DNA of 64,000 bases from assembly GCF_017104565.1 (NCBI RefSeq), contig NZ_JAAGPD010000001.1:558001-622000 (forward strand). Direction: 5' to 3'. The translations under genes and the position numbers were made by a program. Below are positions 53,574-63,230 of the stretch, one piece after another. This DNA is from Paraburkholderia sp. Tr-20389 (GTDB lineage: Bacteria > Pseudomonadota > Gammaproteobacteria > Burkholderiales > Burkholderiaceae). Every line of letters starts with the position of its first letter. The stretch's first letter is position 1. The notes below the pieces were generated by a model. That model did no database searches, was not told the origin of the DNA, and worked only from the letters and a program-made list of their open reading frames with translations.

Positions 53574-54479
53574 TCAATACACGCCTGACACGCCGGGTGG
53601 ACGATTCTTGAAGCGTCGATGCACCCAGTAATATTGCTCCGGACATTGCCGGATCTGGGCTTCAAGAAATTCATTTATTCGACGCGCGTCAATCGTGTCG
53701 CTCTCTGATGGAAAGTCGCGAAGCGGCTCGAAGATCGTCAGCTTGTACCCGTGGTAATCCGGCAGGACTTCAGTCACGAACGGCACAACCCGCGCACGGG
53801 CCAGTCTGGCAAGGCGCGAAACCGAAGTAAGCGTGCATGCGGGAACACCAAAAAACGGTACAAAAACAGAGTTCTGTATGCCGTGATCCATGTCCGCCGC
53901 GAGCATGACCGGAATGCCTGAACGCAGCAACGCCACAATTTTCTTTGCACTTGTCGAGCGTTCGATCATCTCGGCACCAAATCTGCCGCGTTGCCGCCTG
54001 GCCAGGCCGCAAAGGCGCGTGTTTGACATGCGTGTGTACAGTGAGGCGGCGGGCTGGCGCGTGGAATACAGGATGCAGCCGACCTCGATGCTCACGAAAT
54101 GAAAGCCCAGATAGATAGTCGGTGGTGCATTCCTGTCTTCAAGATCGATTCTACTTTCGATACGGACCAGCTTCCGTATCGACTCCGCGCTGCCGAACCA
54201 TTGAACGCCTCGTTCGAGATAGCTTCGGATGACGTGTCGAAAGTGGTTCTTCGCAAGGTCATCGTACTCGCGCTCGCTCTTCCCCGGAAAGCAGAGGCGC
54301 AGGTTGACGAGCGCTATGCGTTTCCGGGAGCTTGGGATCGCGTACAACATCGCGCCAAGAGCGCTGCCTAGCCGTGCGACCAGAGCATAGGGAAGGACTG
54401 AGAAGATGCGCAGCAGCGCTACCACGAGGACAAAGCCTAGTTGCCCCAGGAGTCCCCCCTGCTTGTGAGAATCGCTCAT
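53574..54479 (-). CDS. Lipid A late acyltransferase (LpxL/HtrB family)
   Basis: 301 residues from the ATG at 54479. N-terminal membrane anchor (LGFVLVVALLRIFSVLPYALVARLG), the family motif RIALVNLRLCFPGKSERE, the catalytic HX4E in LGFHFVSIEVG, VMLAADMDHG and FVPFFGVPACTLT, ending YYWVHRRFKNRPPG. It transfers a fatty acyl chain to the lipid A precursor at the inner membrane. It stands alone and in poorer-GC surroundings, so it may be an acquired second copy that alters lipid A. Confidence 0.85.
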   Translation of the reverse strand: MSDSHKQGGLLGQLGFVLVVALLRIFSVLPYALVARLGSALGAMLYAIPSSRKRIALVNLRLCFPGKSEREYDDLAKNHFRHVIRSYLERGVQWFGSAESIRKLVRIESRIDLEDRNAPPTIYLGFHFVSIEVGCILYSTRQPAASLYTRMSNTRLCGLARRQRGRFGAEMIERSTSAKKIVALLRSGIPVMLAADMDHGIQNSVFVPFFGVPACTLTSVSRLARLARARVVPFVTEVLPDYHGYKLTIFEPLRDFPSESDTIDARRINEFLEAQIRQCPEQYYWVHRRFKNRPPGVSGVY

Positions 54480-55078
54480 CGTCACTCGAGAAAATATCGA
54501 TACCTACGGATAGCTAGCATCGGCATGGACGACGCACAGCGAATTCCGGAGTTTCGCACGTACGACTTTGTGATGGGCCACCCGGTTGGGCGCAATAGGG
54601 TATCTCCTTAGCGAAAGCGGCTATGCAGGGTGATTGTCAGAAAACACGAGACGCCTGAGTCGCACGTCACACGCAGGGTCTTTCCGGGTGCCGGATTGGC
54701 GCCCGGTGAGCCCACCAATTTCGTGCCGTGCTCCAGCATCTACGCAAAAATCATCGCCTATGTGCCGATTAAAATCCGCGAAATTATCGAGGTCGGTGAC
54801 TTCGAACTCGATGGCGTGACGTTTCCTGTTGCAGAGATTCGAATCGAATTTCTTGACCCCGGTGACGCGGAAGAAAGTGAGGAAACGGCTCGCGGCATGT
54901 TCCCAACCGGTAACGCTGTCGCGTCTCGTCACCGACCGGATACGTCGCGTTGAACGGCAAGCGCGTCCATCCGCAACGTGTCGATATCGACGTGCGCATT
55001 CTGTCGATGGGCACGATGGCCGTCGGTGCAGAGGCCATCGACAGCGTGCGAGGCAACACCAGCGTGTGACCCTGGCAA
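54480..55078. other. Gene-poor stretch with a possible broken ORF
   Basis: 599 bases without a secure gene. A 107-codon frame (54630-54953, plus) has protein-like content (YVPIKIREIIEVGDFELDG; VAEIRIEFLDPGDAEE). Two bases out of phase, another frame continues to 55068 (TGYVALNGKRVHPQRVDID). A single frameshift near 54930 would join them. I recognise no family. Third-position base use is mixed, unlike the core genes. Confidence 0.4.
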
Positions 55079-55792
55079 TTAGTCAACCCGATACCAGCAA
55101 CCAGATTCTGGGCACACAGCGGCTGGTGCGCCATTGAGCCAAACTTGCTCTTCGTCGGGTTGCGGCGAGGCCGAACAGGCGACGTCGAAGACCACTTTAA
55201 GTGCTTGCCCAACATGCGGATCTTCAATTGGAAGTTCCCATGTAAGGAAGATCTGGACGCAATCCTGTTCCGGCGCGAAGTCGGTCACACTGAAACTATT
55301 GCTGTTGCGCGGAATGACGCCATGGGGCTGTCCAGTGTCGAATATCACAGCGGTTCCGCGCGTAAGGGGAATGCGATGGCCCGTTGAGGGAAAATGCAGG
55401 TCCAGCCCCTTATCCTCGCTCAGGAAGAGATTGCAAAAGGCCGCACCGCCGTATTGCGCGCCGTCATGGTGATACCTCGCGCCACGACAGGCCATCAGCG
55501 CTACGTCGCTCGAGGTAAGCACGTTGGACAGGCCGAGCGCGTACGTCCAGTCGGACATCGCCTGCACGCAGCGCTTGTAGTCCGGCCAGCGCGCCTGGGT
55601 TCGCGCCAAAGGCATTGCCTCGACATCCCCGGGTTCCAGGACGAGCCGCGACGATGTCTCTCTTTGCCAGTCCGCAAGCACGCGCGCAGAGGGCACAGGC
55701 ACGTCGAGCGAGGCTGATAAAACGACGTCACTTACGCGACGACTGCGGACGGCGTCGCCGCTCCAGAAGTAGGAAGTCAGCATGTCTCGCAT
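55079..55792 (-). CDS. 2-oxoglutarate/Fe(II)-dependent oxygenase-like protein
   Basis: 237 residues from the ATG at 55792; a TTG at 55885 would add 31. The centre has the iron-binding pattern: RYHHDGAQYGG (His-x-Asp style), LFLSEDKGLDLHFP, RGTAVIFDTGQPHGVIPRNS (second His and downstream Arg). This is the double-stranded beta-helix layout of 2OG oxygenases. N- and C-terminal parts match nothing I know. No biosynthetic neighbour hints at the substrate. Confidence 0.6.
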   Translation of the reverse strand: MRDMLTSYFWSGDAVRSRRVSDVVLSASLDVPVPSARVLADWQRETSSRLVLEPGDVEAMPLARTQARWPDYKRCVQAMSDWTYALGLSNVLTSSDVALMACRGARYHHDGAQYGGAAFCNLFLSEDKGLDLHFPSTGHRIPLTRGTAVIFDTGQPHGVIPRNSNSFSVTDFAPEQDCVQIFLTWELPIEDPHVGQALKVVFDVACSASPQPDEEQVWLNGAPAAVCPESGCWYRVD

Positions 55793-56281
55793 TCGATGGT
55801 ATCGATTGTGGAACTCATCCGGGCATTGTAATGATTCAGCCAGATCGCATGGGCGACGATCGACCAATAGTTGCCTTTCGCGCAACAGAGACTGCCGTCA
55901 TTCCAATGGCTGGTTCACTTCATAACCAGCCGGATGCCCGGTGGAAGCAGGTCGGCCATTGCTGATGTTCGGCGAAGGGCGGCTCGGTCGACTACCGGTT
56001 GGTTTGCTGCCATTCGCAAACCGGTGTCGGCGAAACGGCGCTTCATACTGCGAATGAATCAGTCCTCCCGGCCCGTTTGAGTACTCGGACAGCACAAACA
56101 CCCCGGCGTGGACAGTTGCACCGTCGAATCCTGCAGCCAGCAGAGGAGCTTCGCTGATTTCGCTCATCGATCCGGTGACTGCTATCCGCTCACCGTGACG
56201 AAAATTCTTGATGTTCGTCACAAAAAAACTACCATCCAGACTCGGGGTGACGAGGCGCATTGCCGACTTCAAGGAGCTGCC
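55793..56281. other. Divergent intergenic stretch, one doubtful minus-strand ORF
   Basis: 489 bases between the oxygenase-like gene and the unknown cysteine-pair gene. A minus-strand frame from an ATG at 56260 to 55898 (120 codons) has protein-like content (SLDGSFFVTNIKNFRHGERIA) but no ribosome site, and ends in a Ser/Pro-rich run. I do not annotate it as a gene. No repeat ends or transposase remnant were found. Confidence 0.4.
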
Positions 56282-57391
56282 ATGGGATGGACCTACAGCA
56301 TAGAAAGGGAAGATAGTCCTACACCTCCAAACGTGGACGTCGATGCGCTGATTTCCGAACTCTATGATGTCGATTCGCGGGTCGATGTCGCTTATCAAGG
56401 GTTGGCACAAAAGACGGTGTTGCGCGACTGTGCCACCAGAAAAGCTGCCCAATATGGATGCGTCCTCAAACCGTCTTTGAAGAAGGACCAAAAGGCCTTA
56501 AAGCAGGCTAAGAAGGAGAAGTTCGAGGCGAAGAAGGCGGGGTTAACGGTCGCAAAGAAGGTGAACGACGCGTTCGATATGAACGAAGAATGCTTCGAAA
56601 TTTGCGCAAAGGGCGTGCCGAACGGGCTATTACATCTCTTGACGCTCAGGTTCAGATTTCAACTCTATCCCGACCTGCCACAAGGGCCAACTACTTGTCC
56701 CGCATGCAGGCGCACGTTCATTCCCCAAAGCGGCGACACTTCATCGAAATGGACCGAAGCACACAATGTCATTCCAGCCAGTTTGTGGTTCAAGATCGTG
56801 CCCGAAGCGTTACTCGAATTCGTCGGGAATTTGACGGTAACAGGAAATGATGTGCAACCCCGTGCCAATGCGATCGTCTATCTCAAGGACCTCATCGGAA
56901 AATATAAGCGCACGGGTTTTGCTGACAGCGGGGAACGGTCGGGCGCAACGATCGATCTCATGATTGCCAATATGTGCCGCGCCGGCGCGGAATGCGGCGG
57001 ACCGGGGACGAGTGGCAATCATCCTTACACGGGAGCGCAGTGCCCCGCCTGTGAAAAGCTGCACGGCCCCTACAGCCTTATCTGCCGTTTGAAGACGGTT
57101 GGCGAGCGCAGCGATCTGAACAGCCAGGCGAAAGAGTTTGTGGGCTGGCAATTTCTTGACTACCTCCAACGCACGAAGACCGCATTGGGTAAGGACAATA
57201 CGGCGGAAATCCTGACGGTCAAAGTGGCCGACATGGTCCTCGATGAAATGCAAGTCAGGATGATGGCACGGGGCGTCACCGATGAACTGGGCACTTGGCT
57301 CAAAGATAAGCTCGATAGAGGATGGAGCGATTTTGCGAATTATGTGAGGGTATGGGCCGTGCGCGCGTGCGCCGATCAAATCTATGTCTGA
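56282..57391 (+). CDS. Unrecognised protein with two Cys-x2-Cys pairs, possibly HNH-like
   Basis: 369 residues from the ATG at 56282 with AAGGAG upstream. Lys-rich helix at about 67-92; C139-x2-C142 (TTCPACRRTF), then EAHNVIPASLW with His161; a CRAGAEC segment at 232-238; and C254-x2-C257 (CPACEKLHG). Two Cys pairs around a central His-Asn resemble zinc-stabilised HNH nucleases, but the HNH core is not canonical. No signal peptide or membrane helix. Less GC-biased codon use than its neighbours suggests acquisition. No immunity-like gene or toxin-delivery domain is visible. Confidence 0.6.
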   Translation: MGWTYSIEREDSPTPPNVDVDALISELYDVDSRVDVAYQGLAQKTVLRDCATRKAAQYGCVLKPSLKKDQKALKQAKKEKFEAKKAGLTVAKKVNDAFDMNEECFEICAKGVPNGLLHLLTLRFRFQLYPDLPQGPTTCPACRRTFIPQSGDTSSKWTEAHNVIPASLWFKIVPEALLEFVGNLTVTGNDVQPRANAIVYLKDLIGKYKRTGFADSGERSGATIDLMIANMCRAGAECGGPGTSGNHPYTGAQCPACEKLHGPYSLICRLKTVGERSDLNSQAKEFVGWQFLDYLQRTKTALGKDNTAEILTVKVADMVLDEMQVRMMARGVTDELGTWLKDKLDRGWSDFANYVRVWAVRACADQIYV

Positions 57392-57649
57392 AGCGACGGC
57401 GCCGCCCGCGATTGATTTTTCGCCCATCCTCCGTCGCGCGCCGCGCCTTGACTATCTGAAGCGAACGAGCACCGGCCCAGTGTCGGTGTTCCGAATCCAG
57501 ACCGAGCCGTTCGTGCTTGCAGCAGGCGTCGGTCTATTTTTTCGTCTATGAACTGCCGTGTCGAGCGACGGAGCTGTCTCTTTCCCCGACATTCCGCGAA
57601 GAACCCAATCAGGGCGAAACGACAACTCGAATCGCCCTATTACCGAAGT

Positions 57650-58027
57650 TCAATCGCGCGCCAATGCACGTTCGACGGAAATCTGCGTCGGCATCATGTT
57701 CACGTTCGCGTTGTGAATCACCCAAAGCGAACCTGCGACAATGATCGCGATCAGCAACGCCGTGCACACGAAAATCCCCGTATTCGAGCGCTGATCCGCG
57801 GATGAACCCAGGTGCAGGAAGTACCGCAACTGCACGATCAACTGCACGACGCACAGCACGACCACGGCCGTCAGTCCCATCGAGCGCGGCACGACATGCG
57901 TCATGACCACGCCGAACGATGCAAAGGTCAGCACCAGCGACAGCAGCATGCCGACAACATAGCTCTTCACGCTGCCGTGCGAAGCATCGTGAGCGCGCGC
58001 CGGATTCGATTCAGATGTTTGGCTCAT
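57650..58027 (-). CDS. cyoD: Cytochrome bo3 ubiquinol oxidase subunit IV (CyoD)
   Basis: 125 residues, three membrane helices (SYVVGMLLSLVLTFASFGVV; LTAVVVLCVVQLIVQLRYFLHL; IFVCTALLIAIIVAGSLWVIHN). Starts within the cyoC stop (ATGA). Small assembly subunit of the bo3 oxidase. Last gene of the operon; no cyoE follows. Confidence 0.93.
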   Translation of the reverse strand: MSQTSESNPARAHDASHGSVKSYVVGMLLSLVLTFASFGVVMTHVVPRSMGLTAVVVLCVVQLIVQLRYFLHLGSSADQRSNTGIFVCTALLIAIIVAGSLWVIHNANVNMMPTQISVERALARD

Positions 58028-58638
58028 AGAAATTCACGCAGATAGACAAGGCTGAACACACAGATCCACACGAGATCGAGGAAGTGCCAGAAGAGGCTCA
58101 GGCATGCGATACGGCGGCGTGTGACGGGCGTGAGGCCGAACCGGCCGATCTGATGCATCATCACGCCGATCCACAGCAGCCCCGTTGTCACGTGCAAGCC
58201 GTGCGTACCGACGAGCGTGAAATAGCCCGACAGAAACGCGCTGGTCGACGGGCCCGCGCCATCGCTCACCAGCTTGGCGAACTCGTAGACTTCCATGCCG
58301 ATGAACGCCGCACCCAGCACGAACGTCGCGGCGAGCCACCCGATCACCTTGCCGCGCTGATTCGCGTACACGCTCAGCATGCCCATGCCGAACGTGAAAC
58401 TGCTCGCGAGCAGCAGCAGCGTTTCGCCCAGCACGTAGGGCAGTTCGAACAGCTGGCGGCCCGAGGGCCCGCCCGCCGTCGCGTTGGCGAGCACGCCGAA
58501 CGTCGCGAACAGCGTCGCGAAGATCAGGCAGTCGCTCATCAGGTAAATCCAGAACCCGAGTGTGGTGCGGGTTCCGTCGTCGTGATGGCCGTGCGCATCG
58601 TGACGATCGCCGGCCTCATACGTTGATACGTTTGCCAT
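58024..58638 (-). CDS. cyoC: Cytochrome bo3 ubiquinol oxidase subunit III (CyoC)
   Basis: 204 residues, five helices; TLGFWIYLMSDCLIFATLFA, LLLASSFTFGMGMLSVY and GTHGLHVTTGLLWIGVMMHQI are subunit III signatures. His-rich cytoplasmic N-terminus (DRHDAHGHHDD). Two bases after cyoB. Confidence 0.95.
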   Translation of the reverse strand: MANVSTYEAGDRHDAHGHHDDGTRTTLGFWIYLMSDCLIFATLFATFGVLANATAGGPSGRQLFELPYVLGETLLLLASSFTFGMGMLSVYANQRGKVIGWLAATFVLGAAFIGMEVYEFAKLVSDGAGPSTSAFLSGYFTLVGTHGLHVTTGLLWIGVMMHQIGRFGLTPVTRRRIACLSLFWHFLDLVWICVFSLVYLREFL

Positions 58639-58640
58639 GA

Positions 58641-60641
58641 TCAGGCCATCTCCGCAAATTGCTCGTGGTCGTCGCTTTCCAGCAGTTCGAAGCGCGCGTT
58701 CTCAATGCGCTCCACTTCGGCAGCGGGCACGTAGTAATCGACATCCTGGTCGTAAGAGCGCGCAATGAACGTCGCGATCATCCCGAGCAGGCCGGCTAAC
58801 GCGAACAGCCACATGTGCCACACCATCGCGAAGCCGAACAGCAGGCTGAACGCGGCAATGATGAAGCCCGCCGCCGTGTTGCGCGGCATGTGGATGTCTT
58901 CGTATCTCGCGGGCCTTCTGTACGCGCGTCCCGACTGCTTGTCGTCCCAATGCTGTTCGAGCGACGTGATGACGGGAACGTGCGCGAAGTTGTAGAACGG
59001 CGCGGGCGATGCCGTCGACCATTCGAGGCTGCGCGCATTCCACGGATCGCCCGTGACATCGCGGTTCTGCTCGCGATTGCGGATGCTCACCGCGAACTGG
59101 ATCAGCAGCGCGAGAATACCCATGCCGACGATCACGGCGCCCACCAGCGCGACGACCAGCCACACATGCCACTCGGGCACATCGTAGTGATTCATGCGCC
59201 GTGTCATGCCTTCAAAGCCGAGGATATAGAGCGGCGTGAACGCAAGCCAGTAACCGACCAGCCAGCACCAGAACGCGACCTTGCCCCAGAATTCGTCGAG
59301 CGTGAAGCCGAACACTTTCGGGAACCAGTAGCTGATGCCCGCGAGGCAGCCGAACACCACGCCGCCGATGATCACGTTATGAAAGTGCGCGACGAGGAAC
59401 AGGCTGTTGTGCAGCACGAAATCCGCGCCCGGCACCGCGAGCAGCACACCCGTCATGCCGCCGACGGCGAACGTCACCATGAAGCCGATCGTCCAGAGCG
59501 TGGACGTGTGATAACGGATGCGGCCGCGATACATCGTGAACAGCCAGTTGAACAGCTTCACGCCCGTCGGCACCGAAATGATCGACGTCATGATACCGAA
59601 GAACGCGTTGACGTTCGCACCCGAGCCCATCGTGAAGAAGTGATGCAGCCAGACGAAGAACGACAAAATGCCGATCGACGACGTCGCGTACACCATCGAC
59701 TTGTAGCCGAACAGCGGCTTGCCCGAGAAGGTCGCGATGATCTCCGAGAACGCGCCGAACGCGGGCAGAATCAGGATGTACACCTCGGGGTGACCCCAGA
59801 CCCAGATCAGGTTGATGTACATCATCGCGTTGCCGCCCAGCTCGTTCGTGAAGAAGTGCATGTCGAGATAGCGGTCCATCGTGAGCAGCGCGAGCGTGCC
59901 CGTCAGCACGGGAAACACCGCGACGATCAGGATGTTCGTGATGAGCGCAGTCCAGCAGAACACAGGCATCTTCATCAGGTTCAGACCGGGCGCGCGCATG
60001 CGCAGGATCGTCACGATGAAGTTGATGCCGCTCAGCGTCGTGCCCAGGCCGGAGACCTGTAACGACCATATGTAGTAGTCGACCCCGGTCGTCGGACTGT
60101 AGCCAAGCTCGGACAGCGGCGGATACGCAACCCAACCCGTCGCCGCGAAATCGCCGACGAACATCGAGATCATCACCAGCACTGCGCCGACCACCGACAG
60201 CCAGAAACCAAGCGAATTGACGAACGGATACGCGACGTCACGCGCGCCGAGTTGCAGCGGCACGACCACGTTCATCAGACCGAGAATCAGCGGTGTGGCG
60301 ACGAAGAAGATCATGATCACGCCGTGCGCGGTGAAGATCTGATCGTAGTGATGCGGCGGCAGGTAGCCCGCTGCGTCGCCGAATGCAATCGCCTGCTGCG
60401 CGCGCATCATGATCGCGTCGGCGAAACCGCGCAGCAGCATGACGAGCGCGAGAATGATGTACATCACGCCGATCCGCTTGTGATCGACGGACGTGATCCA
60501 CTCCTTCCACAGATACGACCACTTGCCCACGTAGGTGATCGCGCCAAGCAGCGCCAGACCACCCAGGATGACGACGCCGAGCGTGCCCATGATGATGGGC
60601 TCGTGATACGGAATCGCATCGAGCGTAAGTTTTCCAAACAT
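58641..60641 (-). CDS. cyoB: Cytochrome bo3 ubiquinol oxidase subunit I (CyoB)
   Basis: 666 residues from the ATG at 60641, with GGAG eight bases upstream; an in-frame GTG lies two codons earlier. The start [16 protein letters not shown] matches CyoB. Haem-copper motifs: [32 protein letters not shown] (CuB His and Tyr), WLHHFFTMG, and [17 protein letters not shown] (haem ligands). It reduces oxygen and pumps protons, drawing electrons from ubiquinol. Confidence 0.97.
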   Translation of the reverse strand: MFGKLTLDAIPYHEPIIMGTLGVVILGGLALLGAITYVGKWSYLWKEWITSVDHKRIGVMYIILALVMLLRGFADAIMMRAQQAIAFGDAAGYLPPHHYDQIFTAHGVIMIFFVATPLILGLMNVVVPLQLGARDVAYPFVNSLGFWLSVVGAVLVMISMFVGDFAATGWVAYPPLSELGYSPTTGVDYYIWSLQVSGLGTTLSGINFIVTILRMRAPGLNLMKMPVFCWTALITNILIVAVFPVLTGTLALLTMDRYLDMHFFTNELGGNAMMYINLIWVWGHPEVYILILPAFGAFSEIIATFSGKPLFGYKSMVYATSSIGILSFFVWLHHFFTMGSGANVNAFFGIMTSIISVPTGVKLFNWLFTMYRGRIRYHTSTLWTIGFMVTFAVGGMTGVLLAVPGADFVLHNSLFLVAHFHNVIIGGVVFGCLAGISYWFPKVFGFTLDEFWGKVAFWCWLVGYWLAFTPLYILGFEGMTRRMNHYDVPEWHVWLVVALVGAVIVGMGILALLIQFAVSIRNREQNRDVTGDPWNARSLEWSTASPAPFYNFAHVPVITSLEQHWDDKQSGRAYRRPARYEDIHMPRNTAAGFIIAAFSLLFGFAMVWHMWLFALAGLLGMIATFIARSYDQDVDYYVPAAEVERIENARFELLESDDHEQFAEMA

Positions 60642-60646
60642 TTCCA

Positions 60647-61645
60647 CTACTCCGATACCAAAGCTGCGTGTGAAGGCAGGCGTGCCGGCTTGACGTACAT
60701 GTCCGCATTGGCCGTCGTGCAGATCGGGCGGCCGCTTGCATCGCGCATGTACTGATAGACGATGCCGTCGAACAGTCCCGGCGCGACGTTGCTGTACAGC
60801 GTCACCGCGTTCTTTCTGCTCGGTTGCTGAAGCACGTCGTAGGCGGCGACGTCGAGCGTTTGCGGCGACGCTTTCGCGCGCGCCACCCAGGCGTCGAACT
60901 CGCCGCGGCTCGTGACGACCGTGTTGAAGTCCATGTCAGAGAAGCCGGGGCCGCTGAACGCCGACGAACGGCCCGCATAGGTGCCCGCGCTGTTTGCAAT
61001 CAGATGCAGTTGCGTCTGCATGCCGGACATCGCGTAGACCTGGCTGCCCAGTTGCGGAATGAAGAACGAGTTCATCAGCGACTCCGCAGTCAGCCTGAAA
61101 TCGACGGGCGTATTGACGGGCAGCGCGAGCTGGTTGACGGACGCGACGCCGTAGTCCGGGTAAATGAAAAGCCACTTCCAGTTCAGCGCGACGACTTCCA
61201 CGCGCACGGGCTTCACGTCGGATTCGATCGGCTTGTATGGATCGAGGCTATGCGTTGTCTTCCAGATCAGCACAGCAAGCGTCGCGACGATGATGCAGGG
61301 TATCGTCCACACGACGACTTCGATCGCGTTCGAATGCGCCCACGTCGGCGCGTACTTCGCCTTCGTATTGGATGCGCGGTAGCGCCACGCGAAATACAGC
61401 GTGAGCGCGATCACGGGAATCACGACCAGCAGCATGAGGCCGAGTGCGATCAGGATCAGGTTCTTCTCCTGCTCGCCGATCGCGCCTTTCGGATTGAACA
61501 GCACCATGCTGCAGCCGCCGAGCAGGCTCAGCGCGCCGGTTGCGGCGACGCGGCCAGCGCGCACGAGATGTCTTCGGAATGGATGTGAGCGGGGCCAGCG
61601 TCCCGCTGTATGGGGAGAACCCCCGGGTGTAGGTGGGTTGCGCAT
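60647..61645 (-). CDS. cyoA: Cytochrome bo3 ubiquinol oxidase subunit II (CyoA)
   Basis: 332 residues. Lipoprotein signal with lipobox LLGGC near residue 45, two membrane helices ([42 protein letters not shown]) and a periplasmic cupredoxin domain ([45 protein letters not shown]) without CuA ligands, as expected for quinol oxidases. First gene of cyoABCD. Confidence 0.94.
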   Translation of the reverse strand: MRNPPTPGGSPHTAGRWPRSHPFRRHLVRAGRVAATGALSLLGGCSMVLFNPKGAIGEQEKNLILIALGLMLLVVIPVIALTLYFAWRYRASNTKAKYAPTWAHSNAIEVVVWTIPCIIVATLAVLIWKTTHSLDPYKPIESDVKPVRVEVVALNWKWLFIYPDYGVASVNQLALPVNTPVDFRLTAESLMNSFFIPQLGSQVYAMSGMQTQLHLIANSAGTYAGRSSAFSGPGFSDMDFNTVVTSRGEFDAWVARAKASPQTLDVAAYDVLQQPSRKNAVTLYSNVAPGLFDGIVYQYMRDASGRPICTTANADMYVKPARLPSHAALVSE

Positions 61646-61720
61646 GCTTTCAGGTTGGTTGCCGGGTTATATAGCTCCATGCATCTATCCCCCAACCCTT
61701 CGCTCAGGCGCGAGCTTCCC

Positions 61721-61764
61721 GCTATGGCTATGGGCCTTCCAGCGGATACATACATAGGCTATGG
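61721..61764. promoter_or_regulatory. GCTATGG repeats in the cyoA/MocR divergent gap
   Basis: GCTATGG occurs three times (61721-61727, 61727-61733, 61758-61764), the last 24 bases before the MocR start. MocR/GntR regulators often bind direct repeats in the gap next to their own gene, so this is a candidate operator. Function is inferred. Confidence 0.4.
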
Positions 61765-61787
61765 CGGCGCATGCTAGAGTAAGACAT

Positions 61788-63230
61788 ATGCCATACATGC
61801 GCGACAAGATGCCACACATGCCTTCCTCTTCATCATCTTCACGCAAGCGCGCCGCGCGGCGTCCCGACTGGATCGCGGACTTCACGGAGAACGGCAAGGC
61901 GCGCTATCTGCAGATCGTCGATCTGATCGAGCGCGCCGTCGCGGACGGCAAGCTGAACCCCGGCGACCGGTTGCCGCCCCAGCGCAAGCTCGCGGAGATG
62001 GTCGGCGTGGATCTGACCACCGTGACGCGCGGTTTTGCCGAAGCACATCGGCGCAACCTGATCGAATCGCGCGGACCGCTCGGCACCTTCATTGCGCCGC
62101 CCAAGGCGACGTTTATGCAACAGGTCGATCTGAGCATGAACATTCCGCCGCCGCCCGCCGATCTCGATCTTGCCGTGCTGCTCAAGCGCGGTCTTTCGCA
62201 GGTGCTGGTGCGCAGCGATATCGATCTGCTGATGACATACCAGCTAGGCGGCGGCAGCGATACGGACCGTCAGGCGGGTGCCGCGTGGCTCGCGCCGATA
62301 TTGGGACGAGTGGACCCGTCGCGCGTGGTCGTGACGCCCGGTGCGCACTCGGCGCTCGCCGCGCTGATCCTGGCGCTCACGAAGGCCGACGCGCCCATCT
62401 TCACCGAGCAGCTGATCTATCCGGGTCTGCCGCTGATCGCGCGGCAACTGGGACGCAAGCTCGACTCGATCGCCTGCGACGAATACGGCATGCGGCCCGA
62501 CGCGCTGGACGAAGCTTGTGCGCGTGCGAGCGGCGGCCTCATCTACCTGAACCCGACCATTCGTAATCCGACCGCGCACACGATGCCCTCGCAGCGCCGC
62601 AAGGACATACTCGCCGTCGCGGCGCGCCGGAACATTCCCGTCGTCGAGGACGATCCATACTGGCTCTTCGCCGACGATCCACCCGCGCCGCTTGCAACCC
62701 TCGCACCACAGCAGGTGTATTACCTGTCGACGCTGTCCAAATGCCTCTCGCCGGGTTTGCGCGCCGCGTTTCTCGTACTGCCTGCCGCAAGCGCGCAAGA
62801 GCCGTTTCTGAAGGCACTGCGCTCGCTCTCGCTGATGTCGCCGCCCTTGACGACGTCACTGGTCACGCAATGGATACTCGACGGCACCGCTACAGAAGTA
62901 TTGACGGGCATTCTGAAGGAGTCGAGAGAACGTCTATTGGCTGCCAGTCAGATACTGTCGTCCGTCAGCATGGCGGCATCCGGCGGCGCCATCCATGTGT
63001 GGCAGCCGCTGCCCGCGCATTGGGCCGCGCAAAGCCTCGCGGCGGCGGCTCGCACGGAAGGTCTCGTCGTCGCGCCCTCTTCCGCGTTTTGCCAGAGCGG
63101 CGACGTGCCGAACGCGATCCGCATCTCGCTTGGCGGCTGCACGCGGCGTACGGAATTGACGTCGGCGCTGCGCAAGCTCGCGGAACTCGTCGAGCGCAAG
63201 CCATCGGACGAAGACCGCTTGCTGATCTAG
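61788..63230 (+). CDS. MocR-type regulator: GntR HTH plus aminotransferase-like domain
   Basis: 480 residues from the ATG at 61788 (others at 61761, 61797 and 61818). GntR winged helix at about 25-95 (RYLQIVDLIERAVADGKLNPGDRLPPQRKLAEMVGVDLTTVTRGF-type). The fold-type I PLP domain follows, with Asn/Asp and PLP-binding Lys regions (PTIRNPTAHTMPSQRR; VVEDDPYWLF; YYLSTLSKCLSPGLRAAFLV, Lys in STLSK). MocR proteins are transcription factors that use PLP as co-ligand, often controlling amine or vitamin B6 genes. The target is unknown; cyoABCD is divergent but not an expected target. Confidence 0.87.
   Translation: MPYMRDKMPHMPSSSSSSRKRAARRPDWIADFTENGKARYLQIVDLIERAVADGKLNPGDRLPPQRKLAEMVGVDLTTVTRGFAEAHRRNLIESRGPLGTFIAPPKATFMQQVDLSMNIPPPPADLDLAVLLKRGLSQVLVRSDIDLLMTYQLGGGSDTDRQAGAAWLAPILGRVDPSRVVVTPGAHSALAALILALTKADAPIFTEQLIYPGLPLIARQLGRKLDSIACDEYGMRPDALDEACARASGGLIYLNPTIRNPTAHTMPSQRRKDILAVAARRNIPVVEDDPYWLFADDPPAPLATLAPQQVYYLSTLSKCLSPGLRAAFLVLPAASAQEPFLKALRSLSLMSPPLTTSLVTQWILDGTATEVLTGILKESRERLLAASQILSSVSMAASGGAIHVWQPLPAHWAAQSLAAAARTEGLVVAPSSAFCQSGDVPNAIRISLGGCTRRTELTSALRKLAELVERKPSDEDRLLI

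Noticed and set aside
55898-56260. A 120-codon minus-strand gene divergent from the cysteine-pair protein
   Set aside because: It has no ribosome site, a repetitive Ser/Pro-rich end and no recognisable family, so it is noted only in the gap entry.
58815-60062. A 415-codon plus-strand open frame across cyoB
   Set aside because: It is the antisense of conserved CyoB, rich in His, Arg and Glu as expected for a shadow.
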